DNA from: Pelargonium cotyledonis
Taxonomy: Eukaryota > Streptophyta > Magnoliopsida > Geraniales > Geraniaceae
NCBI GenBank assembly: GCA_036897625.1
Contig: JAYMTA010000649.1
Location: forward strand, 1-25,677
Length of the DNA stretch: 25,677 nucleotides
Direction of reading: 5' to 3'
The position numbers and the translations under genes are program-made. This document shows, in pieces, positions 10,100-19,716 of this stretch. The notes below the pieces were generated by a model. It made no database searches. It was not told where the DNA came from and saw nothing but the letters and a program-made list of their open reading frames with translations. The stretch's first letter is position 1. Each line of letters begins with the position of its first letter.

Positions 10100-11265
10100 C
10101 TAAGCATAAACCTTTTTCATGGAAACGTAGATGGCATGCATCATGAAGGGCACGTAAATCCCCAAGCCAACAAGCACGATGCCAAGCAATGCTCCTACCG
10201 CCCGGAAAGCATACATGCTCCCGCAGGACAGCCTCCCCACCTTAATCTGAATCACCTCAACCATGGAAGTGGTCAAGAAGACGCAACCTAGTATGGATCC
10301 CCAGGCGGACAACAACAGCATCACTCCCCTGACGACCTTGAGGCGAATATCCTTGAAGTCTCGTTCCCTGTAGATGTTGAGGTGGACCTTGAGCGTCTTG
10401 GCCACCAGGCTCGACAACAGGAAGAAAGAAAAGGCTACCACTTCAGACACGACCAGCCTCTTGCCCATGTCGTTGTCTGGTTCGCAATCTGCACGGTCAT
10501 CCAAGCTGCGCTCGCCAGGTTGGGCGAGGGATAGCCCTACAAACGTGGCTATGGTGAAGAGCGAGTTCACGTTTACCAGATCGTCCAGTGCCTTTTGGTG
10601 AGCATCTACTGCCTCAAGAACCTGCCTTGTTACATTTCTGATTTCAGCCTGTACATGCCCCAAATTCCTGATCAAATCAAGCAAAGCTATATAAGTGGGT
10701 CAGTCATTTTCTTTCGCAACAAATCCTCGAAGATGATGAAAAGTGGAAGACAATTACAGTTGGCTACATATGTGGGTAAGTCATTTTCTCTCTTAAAAAT
10801 GTACTAAATTTGGTCAAATGGAGAGAGAGACCTGGCAAGATGTTCTTGGTGTTCTCCCATTTGATTCTCCAAATCCCTGAGAAAATCGCAATTAGCTGTT
10901 ATGTCCGAGGAAATGATAAGATGTGAAATTTGAAGAAGAGAACAAACCTGAAAGCATGTTGTACCGGTTCTGGACGTTCCTGTTGAATTTCTGGTTCTAC
11001 CACGGGTACTGGTGGCAGAGGTGTTAGTGGTGGTGGAAGTGGCGGTGGTTGAGGAGGTGGCATTGGCGGTCGTAGTAGCTGTTGCCGGTGAGTTTGGTCC
11101 TCACCATCTGAATCCTAAGCAGCACGGAAGACAATATCAGACAAAACTGTATCAAGACGGATTATAAATGTTGTTACTTCAGTTATCCAAATCAAGACCT
11201 GGATGGAGCCTGCGAGTCATTACCGTTGAGGAGGATTTGGCGCTGTGATCGCGAGGCAATACCAT
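10100..11265 (-). CDS. Uncharacterised plant four-helix membrane protein (273 aa, 4 exons)
   Basis: Function unknown. Exons on minus are 11265-11224, 11114-10948, 10876-10832 and 10667-10100. Donors GTAATG, GTTTGT and GTCTCT and acceptors TTAG, TCAG and ATCAG keep the frame throughout. The N-terminus starts MVLPRDHSAKSSST. A proline-rich stretch follows (about residues 29-65, many PPP and PLPP), then an amphipathic helix (RDLENQMGEHQEHLARNLGH) and the motif KALDDLVNVNSLFTIATFVG around 110-130. Hydrophobic helices lie near 115-135, 155-177 (SEVVAFSFFLLSSLVAKTL), 196-224 (MLLLSAWGSILGCVFLTTSM) and 240-263 (AVGALLGIVLVGLGIYVPF). The VNVNSLFT signature belongs to a plant-specific family of uncharacterised membrane proteins. 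A decayed copy lies downstream and a truncated copy head-to-head upstream. The exon model is by eye but phases agree. Confidence 0.8.
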
Positions 11266-12420
11266 TTCGAAGCGAATGCTATAGATTCAGAATTGTCGAA
11301 TTTGTGAGGAAGAGTGAGAAATTGGGGTGTTCTTGTAAGCAAAAGATAGATCTGTGTTGTTGAGAGAGGTCTGAGAATTGAAAGAAGCAAAAAGATGGAA
11401 AGAAAACAGAGAGGTATTTTATATGGTGGAGGAGAAACAGAGTCCTCTGTTTTATTTATGGTCAATAATAAGTACAAAATATAGCCTCAGATGATTCAAC
11501 TATAATCGAGTCTCTGGGAAGCATTATTGCCAAAAGTAGAAATACACACCGTGAGAGACTCTCAACTCTTTTCACATCCCAAAACGACCGGTCGTAGTGG
11601 TTGTATTTCTCCACATAACATTATTGACTCTGGAAACGTCGGTTTTTTTTGGTGGTTATGAGGTTATCCATTAGAATGAAATTGGAATTTTGAAAATTAA
11701 TGCAATTACAATGTACAAGTCTTGCTAATTAATGAGATAGTAACAAGTTTTGGAGTACACACCATCTAGTCTCAACTTTCAGCCATTTTTGTTCTTCCTT
11801 TTTTTTTTTCTTAGTCACGAGATAACTAAAACTGATACCCAATCAGCACGAGATCAATATATTTAAAGTATCATACACAAACTATTTTGTATTCGAATTA
11901 GACACTACAAAAGCATATAATCTCTTCTTGCAAAAATTTAAAACAACTGCATTATTTGAAACTAGAATTCAAGACTAGGCTAAGAAGGGCTCTTTGGCTT
12001 CATCATACTTATATTAGTTTTAAACATTAAGTAGGGGCAGAAATGATATTATAGTGATATTGCGTTAAATTTTGAATTAGATTTAAATTTATAAAGACAC
12101 ATTCACATTCAATCAAAAAGTATAATGTTTTATAAGAAAGCTCAAGGTACACATTGACTAGGAGCTACTTTGAAATAAAACCTAACCTGTTTTCTTCAAC
12201 TAGTCCTTGAAAATATAATAAAAAATCTACAAAAGGTAAGAAAAAAGGCATAGCAATTACACAAAAAGCAAAGCATCTCCCACCTTCTTCCTCTGTCTCT
12301 GTCTGTCTCTCTATCTTCCAAGTAACAAACTTGAAACTCTGCAAGCAATAACACCAAACAGTATCAATCAACAATCCTCCATTTCTCAAGAAAATCACAA
12401 ACCCACCTCAAGATTGGGCC
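11266..12420. other. Intergenic region between head-to-head membrane-family copies
   Basis: About 1.15 kb of AT-rich DNA separating the intact minus-strand gene from the truncated plus-strand paralogue. The first 150 bp is probably the 5' leader of the minus gene. No further genes or recognisable elements. Confidence 0.5.
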
Positions 12421-12871
12421 ATGGAAGAGTATGTCTCTCTTTCTTTCTCTTTTGATTGCACTTTTCTGTATTAAAAATCGTTTCTTTAAGGTTTTATGGG
12501 TAAGAGATGCAGAGGATCTCCATTGCCAAAGCTTCAAATCCTCTTCACATTGCTGAAATTTTTCTGGGTTTCACTTTCCATATCAACCCATTAACACCTC
12601 TTCTGTTCTCTCTCCACAGATCTGAGCAGTACCCAAAAGATGGCTACTTGAGCCGCAGCATCAACCAAAACGCAAGCTTCTCTTCCTCTTCCACCACCAG
12701 CGTCCACGTCACCGCCCTCGACGGCCTGGTCAACGTCAACTCCCTTTTCACCATCGCCGTCTTTGTGGGTCTCTCCCTCACCACCCTCCGGAGGGTTTTG
12801 GGGACCTCGATCTTGATTCCGGCGTCCACGACCTCCGTCGCTGACCGGATCATCTCTAGCTGTCGTTCTTG
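12421..12871 (+). pseudogene. Truncated plus-strand paralogue of the membrane protein family
   Basis: An ATG at 12421 (MEE) followed by donor GAAGA|GTATGT joins acceptor CTCTCCACAG at 12619. The joined frame reads SEQYPKDGYLSRSINQNASF, a serine run, then TTSVHVTALDGLVNVNSLF and TIAVFVGLSLTT. The last part is the family signature also seen in the intact gene (ALDDLVNVNSLFTIATFVGLSL). After SLTT, at about 12783, homology stops abruptly. The frame continues through unrelated sequence to a stop at 12871, giving about 87 residues with only the first hydrophobic helix. It is either a truncated pseudogene or a short gene with a new tail. The N-terminus differs enough from the intact neighbour to represent another subfamily. 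Confidence 0.65.
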
Positions 12872-12879
12872 AAACATAT

Positions 12880-14080
12880 CGAGGAGGTGATTTGATCCAT
12901 TGGGTTTTGTCTCTTCTGCGCCGGAACATTTCTTTGCAGCAGAGGGTTCAAGAACTGAATCGCGAGGGGTTGAAACGACGACGATTCGAGAGGGTTGTTG
13001 GTGCTGGTGAGCCTGAAAATGGAGGTCAAAACGAACAATGCGAATTTTTTGTTTTTCCGTCCCAGATCTGTGAGAGAGTGAGATGTTGTCCAGATCTGTG
13101 TGAGAGAGTGAAGTTTCCGGCGAGACCTCTAGCGAGAGCTCTAAATCTAAAAAAAAAAAAATTGGAATTTTTTGTAATTTTGGTAAATTTTGGTTCATTA
13201 TGTGTAAATTGATTAAGAGTTTGGATTAATTGTTGTGATGATTTGAAGTTTGTTGGGGTACTTTTTTTTATTATTATTTTTGTAAAGATCTCGCCAAAAA
13301 GTTCTGAATTTTTCAATGAAACTGTAAAGTTTCCGGCGAAGGTGATGAACATGTTCTTGATGAAGAATAGGATAATAGAGTGAAGGGTATTTTTGAAAAT
13401 TAAAAAAAAAATAGTAGTCATGTGCAGGACATATGACTGAAAATTTAAAATATTCCGTTAGTTGAAAACATAACCACCTCATGCTAAGGATTTTGATTAG
13501 TCATCATCTTAGTATAGTTTAGTCACATACTAGACCACGATACTCACCACCATCACCACCTTGCACCACCTCTTCTTCAACCAATTAGCTTAGATTCTAT
13601 ATAGTGTAATTGCATATAAATAGGCATTTTCATGTACTTTGAATATCAATTCAATATCAATCTAGTATAATCAATACATCCATAATTTCTATCCCCAATT
13701 ATTTCAACTCCGTTAACTTTGACGGAAAAAGTGAACGAAACGTTAAATGACACAGTTCAGGGATGGTAAAAATTACATCTTAATCTTTAGAGTAGGTATG
13801 TGTAATAAACATATTTAAAAAAAGAGATATGCGTAATTTTCTATAAATAATAAAAGTACAAAAATCATTTCTAGTCCATAACTTGGATACACCAGATTTT
13901 CTAAAAGAAGCTAATCTATAGGCATTATCTATGCAAACTCTCTCAACTAGCTTAATAGAAGCTTTACAAAAAAACATGGTGAAACAAAAATGAAAGTCTT
14001 CAAACACCTAAAAATATGTATGATTATATTTTTTTCTCCTTCAAAGCCCACTTAAACTCTCTATCTTCTATTATTAAGCT
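12880..14080. other. Gene-poor region
   Basis: No gene recognised. A short GC-richer segment (12880-13030) reads openly on both strands without family resemblance. The word aagtttccggcga occurs near 13109 and 13328. A TATAAATAGG box-like site lies near 13614 in sequence resembling an LTR-type promoter, but no matching ends were found. An inverted tccgttaacttt/gacgg motif near 13710 is of a type common in plant repeats. Confidence 0.4.
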
Positions 14081-14149
14081 TCCTATACTAACTATGGACA
14101 ATCCTCCAGTTCATATTCCTTATAATATTGTTGCGTCTTCTTCGACAGC

Positions 14150-14600
14150 CAAAGCCATCAATCAAACTCCTCAAATTTCATTAATTAGAAGAGGGCTCAA
14201 GAGAGAATGCAAGCTCTAAGTACTGGTTCAATTGAGCAACACATTACCAGAGGATGCAACTTGAGAATATGTGTTTGGTATACAACAAAAAATATCCTTT
14301 CTTTAATCCTTGATGACAAGGATTGTCTTCAAGAAAAGGGAATATATTGATACATGACAAAAATAAAAGTAGTTATTTTTGTTACTGTTGTTATTTGGCC
14401 TCTACTGTTGATACATGTATTTGGCTCTTAATCTAGTTTGTAGTTTCAGTTTAGCCCATTCCGTTATGGGAGCTCGTAGCTGTAACATAATAATTGGTTG
14501 AAACTGACGTCTTTTCGACTACTATGGGAGCTCATATTTGACGTTTTGTTTCACGAAACGGGACTAATAACTTAGTTTTTATTTTGATGTTTTTCTTTTA
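14150..14600 (+). mobile_element. Probable fossil LTR-retrotransposon 3' tail (Ty3/gypsy-like)
   Basis: A plus-strand stretch resembles the arginine-rich end of a gypsy-type polyprotein (a block like RAQERMQALSTGSIEQ and, further on, LDDKDCLQEKGN). It is followed at about 14331-14346 by a purine-rich, polypurine-tract-like run and then tgatacatgac, which could open an LTR. No far LTR end, partner LTR or target duplication is visible. It would be a broken, old fragment. The family assignment is tentative. Confidence 0.35.
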
Positions 14601-15186
14601 TAAAACAAAACCGCATGTGTTAGTAGATTGTGATAACAATTATGTTTGACACTACAAGGAATCTGTAAGCCCATAACAATAATATTTCGTTTACCGCCAA
14701 CAAAATCTTAGTTATAATCTCAACAATGTATATAATTTGTAGTTGACAGTACTCTGTCCATATCTTCACAATTGTGATATGTAAAATATATATATTCAAT
14801 TAACAGACTAAAAACTGAATATTAAGACTCTAATTAAGACATAAACAATGTAAAAAAAAAAATTGTCATGGACAACCCAAAGTTGGTGAATCTGTTATTG
14901 TAGCTACCAGTTCCACCTCAAAAGCATGAGTCCATAACATCTCTGTCCACCAATGGCAATGGCGTAATTATAAAGTAAAATATTTAGTACGGCGTATATA
15001 TAATATAAGAGCCATCTTTGACTTTTTGTCACGTGTGGTGAGTCGAAATTTTGACTTTGCCCGCTCATTCAGTGATTTTATTTTTTTTTATTTCATTTAT
15101 TTATTCAAAGCCAACTAATCTAAATCTGTGGCCTCTTTTCTCTGCCCAGATTCGGTTGCAGAGGAAGAGGAACTCTGAGGGAGAAG
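14600..15186 (+). other. Upstream region of the nicotinamidase gene
   Basis: AT-rich DNA with a TATA-like stretch (gtatatataatataag) near 14994-15010, about 180 bp before the start codon. A defence/stress-type motif cluster follows. No coding frame. Confidence 0.5.
15018..15056 (+). promoter_or_regulatory. G-box flanked by two W-boxes
   Basis: TTGACT at 15018-15023, CACGTG at 15030-15035 (context gtcacgtgtgg, ABRE-like) and TTGACT at 15051-15056 lie 130-170 bp upstream of the nicotinamidase start. W-boxes bind WRKY factors, and CACGTGT-type sites bind ABA-related bZIP factors. Stress or ABA responsiveness is inferred from motifs only. Confidence 0.45.
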
Positions 15187-17668
15187 ATGGTGTCGTCATC
15201 GAATACCATTGATCTGTTCGCGGAAGAGCTACCTGTTCTTCATGAATCGCTTGTTTTGTCCGGTGATGTCTGCACTGGCCTCGTCATCGTCGACGTCGTC
15301 AATGGCTTCTGTACCGTCGGAGCCGGAAATCTGGTCATTTCTCGCCTAAACCCTCAAAATTTACTGCTAGATTTATGATTTTGTTTTCATCATTACAGAA
15401 CTTCACATGAACTAGATTTTATTAGTCTCAGTTTGCTATGATCACTCTGTCTAAGTTAATGCCTCTCTTGTCGTTGGGTTCTATCAGGTTTATTTTTAGG
15501 GTTTTGATTGATTTATGGATAATCATTTTGGATCCTGGTGATGTACTTTGATCCAATCTCAATTTTGATGTTAGTTTTATCTGTTATTGACTTTTGTGTG
15601 CTTGTGCAGGCACCAATAAAACCGGACAAACAAATTTCAGGAATGGTTGATGAGTCTGTGAAGCTTGCTAAAGTGTTCTGTGACAAGAAATGGCCTGTTT
15701 TTGCCTTCATTGATTCGCATCATCCTGATATTCCCGAGCACCCCTATCCTCCACATTGTATAGCCGGAACTGATGAAGCTAAACTAGTTCCTGGTAATTC
15801 ATTTTTTTTTTCGAATTTCTCTGTTGGTAATGCTTAATGGTTACACTGTTTGTGACTCATTTGGAATGTACCTTGCTTTCTCTTATTGTGCCTTTTCGTT
15901 TGTTGATCTCCAGCCCTTCAGTGGATAGAGAATGAACAGAATGTTACGATTAGGTACAAAGACTGCATCGATGGCTTCCTGGGTTCAATTGAGAAAGATG
16001 GCTCCAACGTGTTTTCGGATTGGGTGAAAAATAATCAGATAAAAGTAGTGAGTATCCCCGATCTTCCACAGAGGCTTTGTCTTTTCATGTAATAGTGTTT
16101 GGGGAAGAACTAACTAGTTTACAATATCACAATGGTTTTCTTGCCTGACATGTTTCTTTTGTTCTTTTTTAAGATTCTGGTGGTGGGGATTTGCACAGAC
16201 ATATGTGTACTGGACTTTGTTGGTTCTACATTGTCCATGACAAATCGTCGTTTTCTTGCCCCTTTGGAAGAAGTGGTTGTATATTCTCGTGGTTGTGCTA
16301 CTTTTGATCTCCCACTTCATGTCGCCAGAACTATGAAAGACGTGACAGCTCATCCACAGGTACTTTGAATTGCAACTTCATTGGTGTGGTCTCAGCTTTT
16401 GTTTACGTTTACATATGCTGGAAGACCTGGATACTATAAGCACATAGAATTATATTTCATTTTCTGTCAGAGGTAAGTAGTTTTTACGAAATTGCATAGG
16501 TAGAAACATTATACATTAATACAATTCTGCATGAATCACCACAGTAGTATAGCAGCCTATCTAGCAACCTGTGTTTTGGGAGTGTGGGAGGGGGTTGGGT
16601 TGTGGTGTACTAAGACAAGTATTTGCTTCCAAGCCATCATGGCATATTCTCTAGAATTACAGCTCTAAAATGAACTTGTAATTGCTGTATCTTGACCATA
16701 TACATACATGGTATGATGATTTAAGTTGTTTATATTGATGATGTGTAGGAATAGGACTGCAGGAAGATGTTTTAGTATTTTGAGATGTTAGAGATGAGCA
16801 GGTAAACCTGGATATCGAAGATGGGATTTTAAAGCATTAGCTGTGTAAAACCGAAACTTAGTAACACTGGGCTGCTCACTTATAAAAAAGATGAAATGCT
16901 GGAGAGGGAATTGTTTTTGGAATCACAAGTGGGTTTCCAAAATGGACTAGTGCTTCTGATGTATTGCCATCTGCAAATAAAATTGGGCTTTACTTTCCTA
17001 TTTCTCTTCCTTCTCAGGTCTTATACTCCCTTTGTCCCAAAATGAGTGTTCTCTTTTCTATTTTGAAATAAATTAAGGAGAAACTAGTTAGTGTGGTACA
17101 GTTACTATTATATCCTCATGATTACTTTTTATAAGGATATTATTGACAATTCATGCATAACTAACTTATTAGAAAATGAAACAAGATACTCATTTTAGAA
17201 TAAAAATGCAAAAGAAACAGGACACTTATTTTGGGACGGATGGAGTATTATAATTCACTCATTTCCATTCTAATTGCATATATGTAATGAACTTAGTAAT
17301 CGATGGCAATGTAAAACTGGAAACTTAGTGACACTAGAGTAACAATGATATACTGGAGAGAAGTGCTTTTGAAGTATTGTCATCTGCAAAATAAATTAGG
17401 TTTACTTTCCTATTTCCCTTCTCTGTCAAATACTATAATTCTTCTTTCAAATCCATTCAAATTGCATGTACATTATGAACTTAGAAATCTAACTTTAATT
17501 GATATGTGTTGGACGAACATTTTTGCTATAGATATTGAATTTAATATATTTATATATACATTTTCCTTTTCTTTTATAACATGGCAGGACCTCATGCACC
17601 ACTTAGGCCTTTACATGGCTAAGGGAAGAGGAGCAAAAGTAGTATCTGAGGTATCATTTGGTGCATAA
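15187..17668 (+). CDS. NIC1: Nicotinamidase, NIC1-like (243 aa, 5 exons)
   Basis: Hydrolyses nicotinamide to nicotinate plus ammonia, feeding the Preiss-Handler NAD salvage route; family members are cytosolic isochorismatase-fold enzymes. Exons are 15187-15333, 15610-15793, 15914-16047, 16174-16359 and 17588-17668. All junctions are GT-AG and phases sum correctly to 732 nt. The catalytic triad is intact: D36 (VIVDVVNGF), K126 (RYKDCIDGF) and nucleophile C166 (GICTDICV). Likely metal ligands are D84, H86 and H98 in IDSHHPDIPEHPYPPH. The C-terminus GLYMAKGRGAKVVSEVSFG is typical, and length is close to Arabidopsis NIC1. The start follows a purine-rich leader, with no earlier ATG in frame. The first donor (CTG|GTCATT) is weak but gives the conserved GAGNL-APIKP junction. 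The last intron (1.23 kb) contains a tandem duplication and a MITE. Confidence 0.92.
16842..17490. repeat. Tandem duplication inside nicotinamidase intron 4
   Basis: Copy 1 (16842 to about 17300, including the MITE) and copy 2 (about 17303-17490) share, in order: gtaaaac, gaaacttagt, acactg/acactag, ctggagag, tattg-catctgcaaa, tttactttcctatttc, ctataattc/ttataattc, ccattc-aattgcat and atgaacttag. Copy 2 lacks the MITE, so the duplication came first. The copies have diverged moderately. Confidence 0.85.
17026..17245. mobile_element. Stowaway-type MITE, 220 bp, TA target duplication
   Basis: Left end CTCCCTTTGTCCCAAAATGA and right end ACACTTATTTTGGGACGGATGGAG form imperfect terminal inverted repeats of the Stowaway (Tc1/mariner-derived) CTCCCTCCGTCCC type. 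They are flanked by TA at 17024-17025 and 17246-17247. The 220-bp AT-rich interior has no coding capacity. It is inserted in copy 1 of the intron duplication. Confidence 0.9.
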
Positions 17669-18126
17669 CAAAGACTGAAAGAAATGTCTCAAGACTGAAC
17701 TCATCTGCAATAGATCACACAAGCAGAACAGATGTAGTCAATAATAGACAAATGTTTCTAGCATGTAAAAATGTTATATTCTAGAAGAAAAAAAAAATTA
17801 TTTGTGGTTACCTGTGATTGTCATTGTATTTTCCAACATTTGGTTATTGCTACAACTCCCATTGTAATTCTATAATATTGGCTTGTTATTGTGTAGGGCA
17901 TCTGGTCATTTCTCCCAATATGAAAATTCAAATAATAAATCACAGGCCTGCAGCATATTTGTAGTCAATAAGTATAAGAACCTTCACTAAATTTTGTTAT
18001 AAAATATTCTGAGTAGATTGTCAGTAATCACTTCAACTTAGCCATAATGATGAATAATCTGATAGACATGAATATATTACCAATGTGAGTTCAAGCTCTA
18101 TGTGCAGTCTTGGACTCTTTCTCTGA
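17669..18126. other. 3' flank of nicotinamidase gene
   Basis: Probable 3' UTR and intergenic DNA, AT-rich. No gene or element recognised between the nicotinamidase stop and the minus-strand pseudogene. Confidence 0.5.
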
Positions 18127-18720
18127 TTATGGTTTCTTCTCTTCTACCGATGGACCTGTGGCAACCTCAAGCTCCTCATCTGGCATCACGCTTCTCAGTT
18201 TCTCACAAGGATGATCAAGATTACACTGACCATCAGTAAAATGTGTCTGCAGATTGTTGTTTCAATCTTCAACTATTGGGGCTAGATCCTGACTTCTTTG
18301 CGGCTTCTCCATTTCCTTCAGCTTGCTCATCAAATCATTTCAGCCACTGACCAGACTTGCCTTGTGACTGTTAACAGTTTGAATATGAGCTTGATGCTCT
18401 TCAGTTTCTGATCTCAATCGCTAGCAGAAACAGCAGTCCCAAGACATTTTTTTTTGCACGAGCTTGTCAATAGTCTCCGACATTTCTGTCAGTGTGACAC
18501 AATTACCAGCCTCAAAATGCTCCTTAATCTTCCATTGCAGCATCTCCAGTTCCTTTTACGAGTAGCTTTGATCCTTTTGTGCTCAACTTGAGCTGACTTC
18601 TCCTACAAATTGGCCAAAACATCTTAGCAAGATTGTACAGCTGCAGATGCCATCCAACTCCCAGCTTCCTCATCTTCAATGAACTTGCCATCACCTAATA
18701 CATCTTGCAAGTTCTGAGTG
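18127..18720 (-). pseudogene. Decayed NETWORKED/KIP1-like (NET2-type) coiled-coil gene fragment
   Basis: Minus-strand translation gives consecutive blocks of an actin-binding NET2/kinase-interacting-protein-like coiled coil: QNLQDVLGDGKF, EDEEAGSWMASAAVQSC, IKEHFEAGNCVTLTEMSETI, DKLVQ, LRSETEEHQAHIQTV, NDLMSKLKEME, SQDLAPIVED, CEKLRSVMPDEELEV, then a natural-looking end VEEKKP and TAA at 18127-18129. Several in-frame stops (for example after QSC, VSG and IVED) and at least two frameshifts break it. No intron is visible within it, so it could be a processed copy or part of one large exon. The N-terminal NAB domain is not visible. The family name is from memory of the heptad blocks; coding origin is clear. 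Confidence 0.7.
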
Positions 18721-19239
18721 TTAGTTTTGTCAAGGCAACAATTCATATCCTAGTTCTTCCAATCAAGTCTGAAGATATAGATGTGACCTAAACTACACAT
18801 CTAGGACGAGAAAGTAGGGATCCTGCTTCCTCTTCTCTAGTCTATTGCTTATGTTATTCTATAGATTCTGTAGATTTGCTAGGCAGCTAGTTGCTGATGA
18901 TTCTTTCTTTAATCCCGAGTAACTGGATAATGTTTCATCTTCTTACTAATTAAAGCATAATTTCTCTATATATATGATATGATATTGCAGTGACCTCACA
19001 GGATCATATAACTGACCTCCTCAAGGGCTTCTTCACTAACTTAACAATGCCATATATTTACCTACTAGTTGGGTTGGTTGAGTCTTTGTGAGAATGAAGG
19101 TCACCCGTAATCCTCCATCATGATCTCCTATTCATCCTAGGAGTAAGATGTTGGTTTCTTTTTCTCTAAGAGTGAGTCATTGTTCCCTTTAGACTTTTCC
19201 TTATAGTTGGACAAGTGGACCTTCACAAACTTAACTTAG
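18721..19239. other. Intergenic region, nothing recognised
   Basis: Between the coiled-coil pseudogene and the decayed PPR tail. No frame or element supported; the 5' part may be further, unrecognisable pseudogene. Confidence 0.4.
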
Positions 19240-19716
19240 GGGCCCATGAGCCTTCCACATCTACCCATATGAGGTCCACAACAGCAGCTCTTGAATATTT
19301 GGTCGCATATCTCTACTTGCCATCTCCAGGAAAACATCAAAACCTCGTATTTTTATCTCCTTCACTCATGAGAAAGGCTATCTATGACAGAGTTATATTG
19401 TAACACATCAGGCTTACAACTCCAACACTTCTATCTTCCTCAACAATCTATTGACAACAACTTTCTTCATATTACGAATCATGTCAATTACTGCATCACA
19501 AGTAACTGCGACATGATTGCAACACACCTCTTTCATATTCCTATCAACTTAGAAGCATCATCAGTTCTTCCCATTTTGCAAAATCCATTTATCAATGTAA
19601 TATAAGTTTGTGTCTGACTCGGAACTTCTCTCTTCCATCATTCTCAGCAGCATAGCAGCAAGATCAGTTTTCTCACTTTGCAGAACTCATTAATCAGTGT
19701 GTTAAAAGTAACTATG
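19240..19716 (-). pseudogene. Decayed C-terminal PPR repeats downstream of the PPR gene
   Basis: Minus-strand sequence directly after the PPR stop still encodes recognisable but broken repeats: IVTFNTLINEFCKV, then TYITLINGFCKMGRTDDASKL, then VTCDAVIDMIRNMK, then KPDVLQYNSVIDSL, then FLEMASRDMRPNIQ. They lie in different frames with in-frame stops. The first block begins where the open frame shifts, near 19725. This is the former C-terminal part of the PPR protein, now untranslated or lost. Confidence 0.8.

Noticed and set aside
12591-13198. Minus-strand frames of 112 and 184 codons opposite the truncated membrane copy
   Set aside because: They are antisense to the family signature VNVNSLFT, and their composition mirrors the GC-richer plus-strand exon.
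13026-13482. Minus-strand frames of 131 and 89 codons
   Set aside because: Low-complexity F/K/N-rich translation of AT-rich DNA with no recognisable domain.
13500-13700. Possible solo LTR with a TATAAATAGG promoter
   Set aside because: No TG...CA ends, polypurine tract, primer site or flanking duplication could be found.
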